Shown: in pieces, positions 63,456 through 64,000 of the stretch
Layout: each line of letters starts with the position of its first letter
How positions within the stretch are numbered: the first letter of the stretch is position 1
Assembly (NCBI RefSeq): GCF_002591915.1
Contig: NZ_NIHB01000001.1
Coordinates: 958,781-1,022,780, forward strand
Reading direction: 5' to 3'
Source of the DNA: Marinicella litoralis
Lineage (GTDB): Bacteria; Pseudomonadota; Gammaproteobacteria; Xanthomonadales; Marinicellaceae
Length of the DNA: 64,000 nucleotides
Position numbers and translations under genes: made by a program
The notes under the pieces: generated by a model
The model's database searches: none
Told to the model about the DNA's origin: nothing
The model's input: the letters and a program-made list of their open reading frames with translations, nothing else

Positions 63456-64000
63456 TTAATCGCTTTGTGGTTTTTGGCTTAAGTGCTGCTGGTAATTTTT
63501 CCAGTGCATGAACGGCATGATCATTCGATCCAAAGGTTTCACATCAAGCAGTTTAAAGTCACTGGTTTGACTGCCGAAGATTTTTTCGATACTTTCACAG
63601 GCGTTGACTTGTTTGTTTTGCCATTCATCAATATCTACCACAGCCACATTGGGGTTCATCGCGACCATTTGATTGGTGGCTTTAGAAATCTGTGTGTAGT
63701 GCAGTTGGTAAGTACCAAAAACTTGATTGTGCAAACGCATGTCAGCAAAGTTTCTACTTAAGATCAAAACATGTGCTTTGGGGAATATCTTCTTAATGAC
63801 AGCCACGTTGATGGGTGAAAAAGGAATAAAATCCATCACCACATCGGTGTTGTCTGAAATCACCAGGTTCAGTTGTTTGGTGTACTTTTTGCGCCACAAA
63901 TGAGCTTGTGCCTCGGTGATTTCTTGCAACATGGAGACCGTCCATTGTTGAGCAAACACATCCGTTCTGGCTTTGGCAGTAAAGCGATCTATCAGCGGTG
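63456..64000 (-). CDS. possible sulfotransferase, C-terminal part, cut by window
   Basis: The frame is open to the right edge, so only the last 181 residues are seen. DFIPFSPINVAVIKKIFPKAHVLILSRNFADMRLHNQVF has the spacing of the 3'-PAPS-binding block of bacterial TPR-linked sulfotransferases (Pro/Asn turn, IFP-A, then R-x3-D and a later Phe), followed by a tyrosine/threonine segment (FGTYQLHYTQI) and a YEDL-like stretch (VAVVDIDEWQNKQV). The 5'-phosphosulfate-binding N-terminus is outside the window, so the assignment is tentative; an unrelated TPR protein remains possible. It is tightly packed with uppP. Confidence 0.45.
   Translation of the reverse strand, partial: PLIDRFTAKARTDVFAQQWTVSMLQEITEAQAHLWRKKYTKQLNLVISDNTDVVMDFIPFSPINVAVIKKIFPKAHVLILSRNFADMRLHNQVFGTYQLHYTQISKATNQMVAMNPNVAVVDIDEWQNKQVNACESIEKIFGSQTSDFKLLDVKPLDRMIMPFMHWKNYQQHLSQKPQSD

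Overview
The window looks like a chromosomal segment of a marine gammaproteobacterium with low to moderate GC. The inference rests on gammaproteobacterial gene blocks: aroK-aroB-SPOR protein, ftsB-ispD-ispF, zipA-ligA, petABC-sspA-sspB, HrpA, ArfB and RluE. A relative of Marinicella is my best guess from the mix of proteins, but I cannot confirm it. There are about 60 protein genes. I see no rRNA, tRNA, insertion sequence, prophage or CRISPR array. Gene density is high and most intergenic gaps are under 300 bp.

Layout. 1-8.2 kb: end of a fused MFS/acyltransferase gene, then a sulfur block (methionine gamma-lyase, a divergent TyrR-like regulator, bifunctional ATP sulfurylase/APS kinase), a flap-type exonuclease and a PilR-like response regulator. 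8.3-16.4 kb: HNH endonuclease, CNT nucleoside transporter, HutI and HutF of histidine degradation, then shikimate kinase, dehydroquinate synthase and a SPOR protein. 16.5-25.5 kb: isochorismatase-like hydrolase, a large cobalamin-binding radical SAM protein, a tiny Leu-rich membrane protein, a TonB-like protein, RluE, a periodic VNGS-repeat secreted protein, FolK, SirB2-like protein, an SGNH hydrolase, and IspF/IspD/FtsB. 25.5-34.5 kb: a three-gene ABC-2 exporter, a YpfJ-type metallopeptidase, an exported methyltransferase, a zinc-ribbon protein and two tandem POT peptide transporters.

34.7-51.3 kb: SDR, ZipA, LigA, a small secreted protein, a PlpD-like patatin/beta-barrel protein, a DegS-like protease, the cytochrome bc1 operon, SspA/SspB, an MscS channel and HrpA. 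51.3-64 kb: class V aminotransferase, ArfB, two small unknown or DUF proteins, a decayed membrane-protein gene, an AbgT transporter, a CadC-like TPR regulator divergent from a beta-helix surface protein, a DNA alkylation repair protein, a DUF817 membrane protein, an alpha/beta hydrolase, UppP, and a truncated sulfotransferase-like gene.

The points most worth a second look are these. (1) Three unrelated secreted proteins (SGNH hydrolase, a 123-aa protein, the beta-helix protein) end in the same nine-residue tail, roughly D-x-[LIV]-[FY]-x-x-[GH]-F-[DE] followed by the stop, which suggests a C-terminal sorting or processing signal. (2) Two NtrC-family regulators lie 2.6 kb apart; both have lost key AAA+ and sigma54-contact motifs, and one sits beside two TyrR-box-like sites between sulfur genes. 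(3) A cobalamin radical SAM protein carries two PqqD-like N-terminal domains. (4) A small membrane-protein gene is broken by a stop and two frameshifts.
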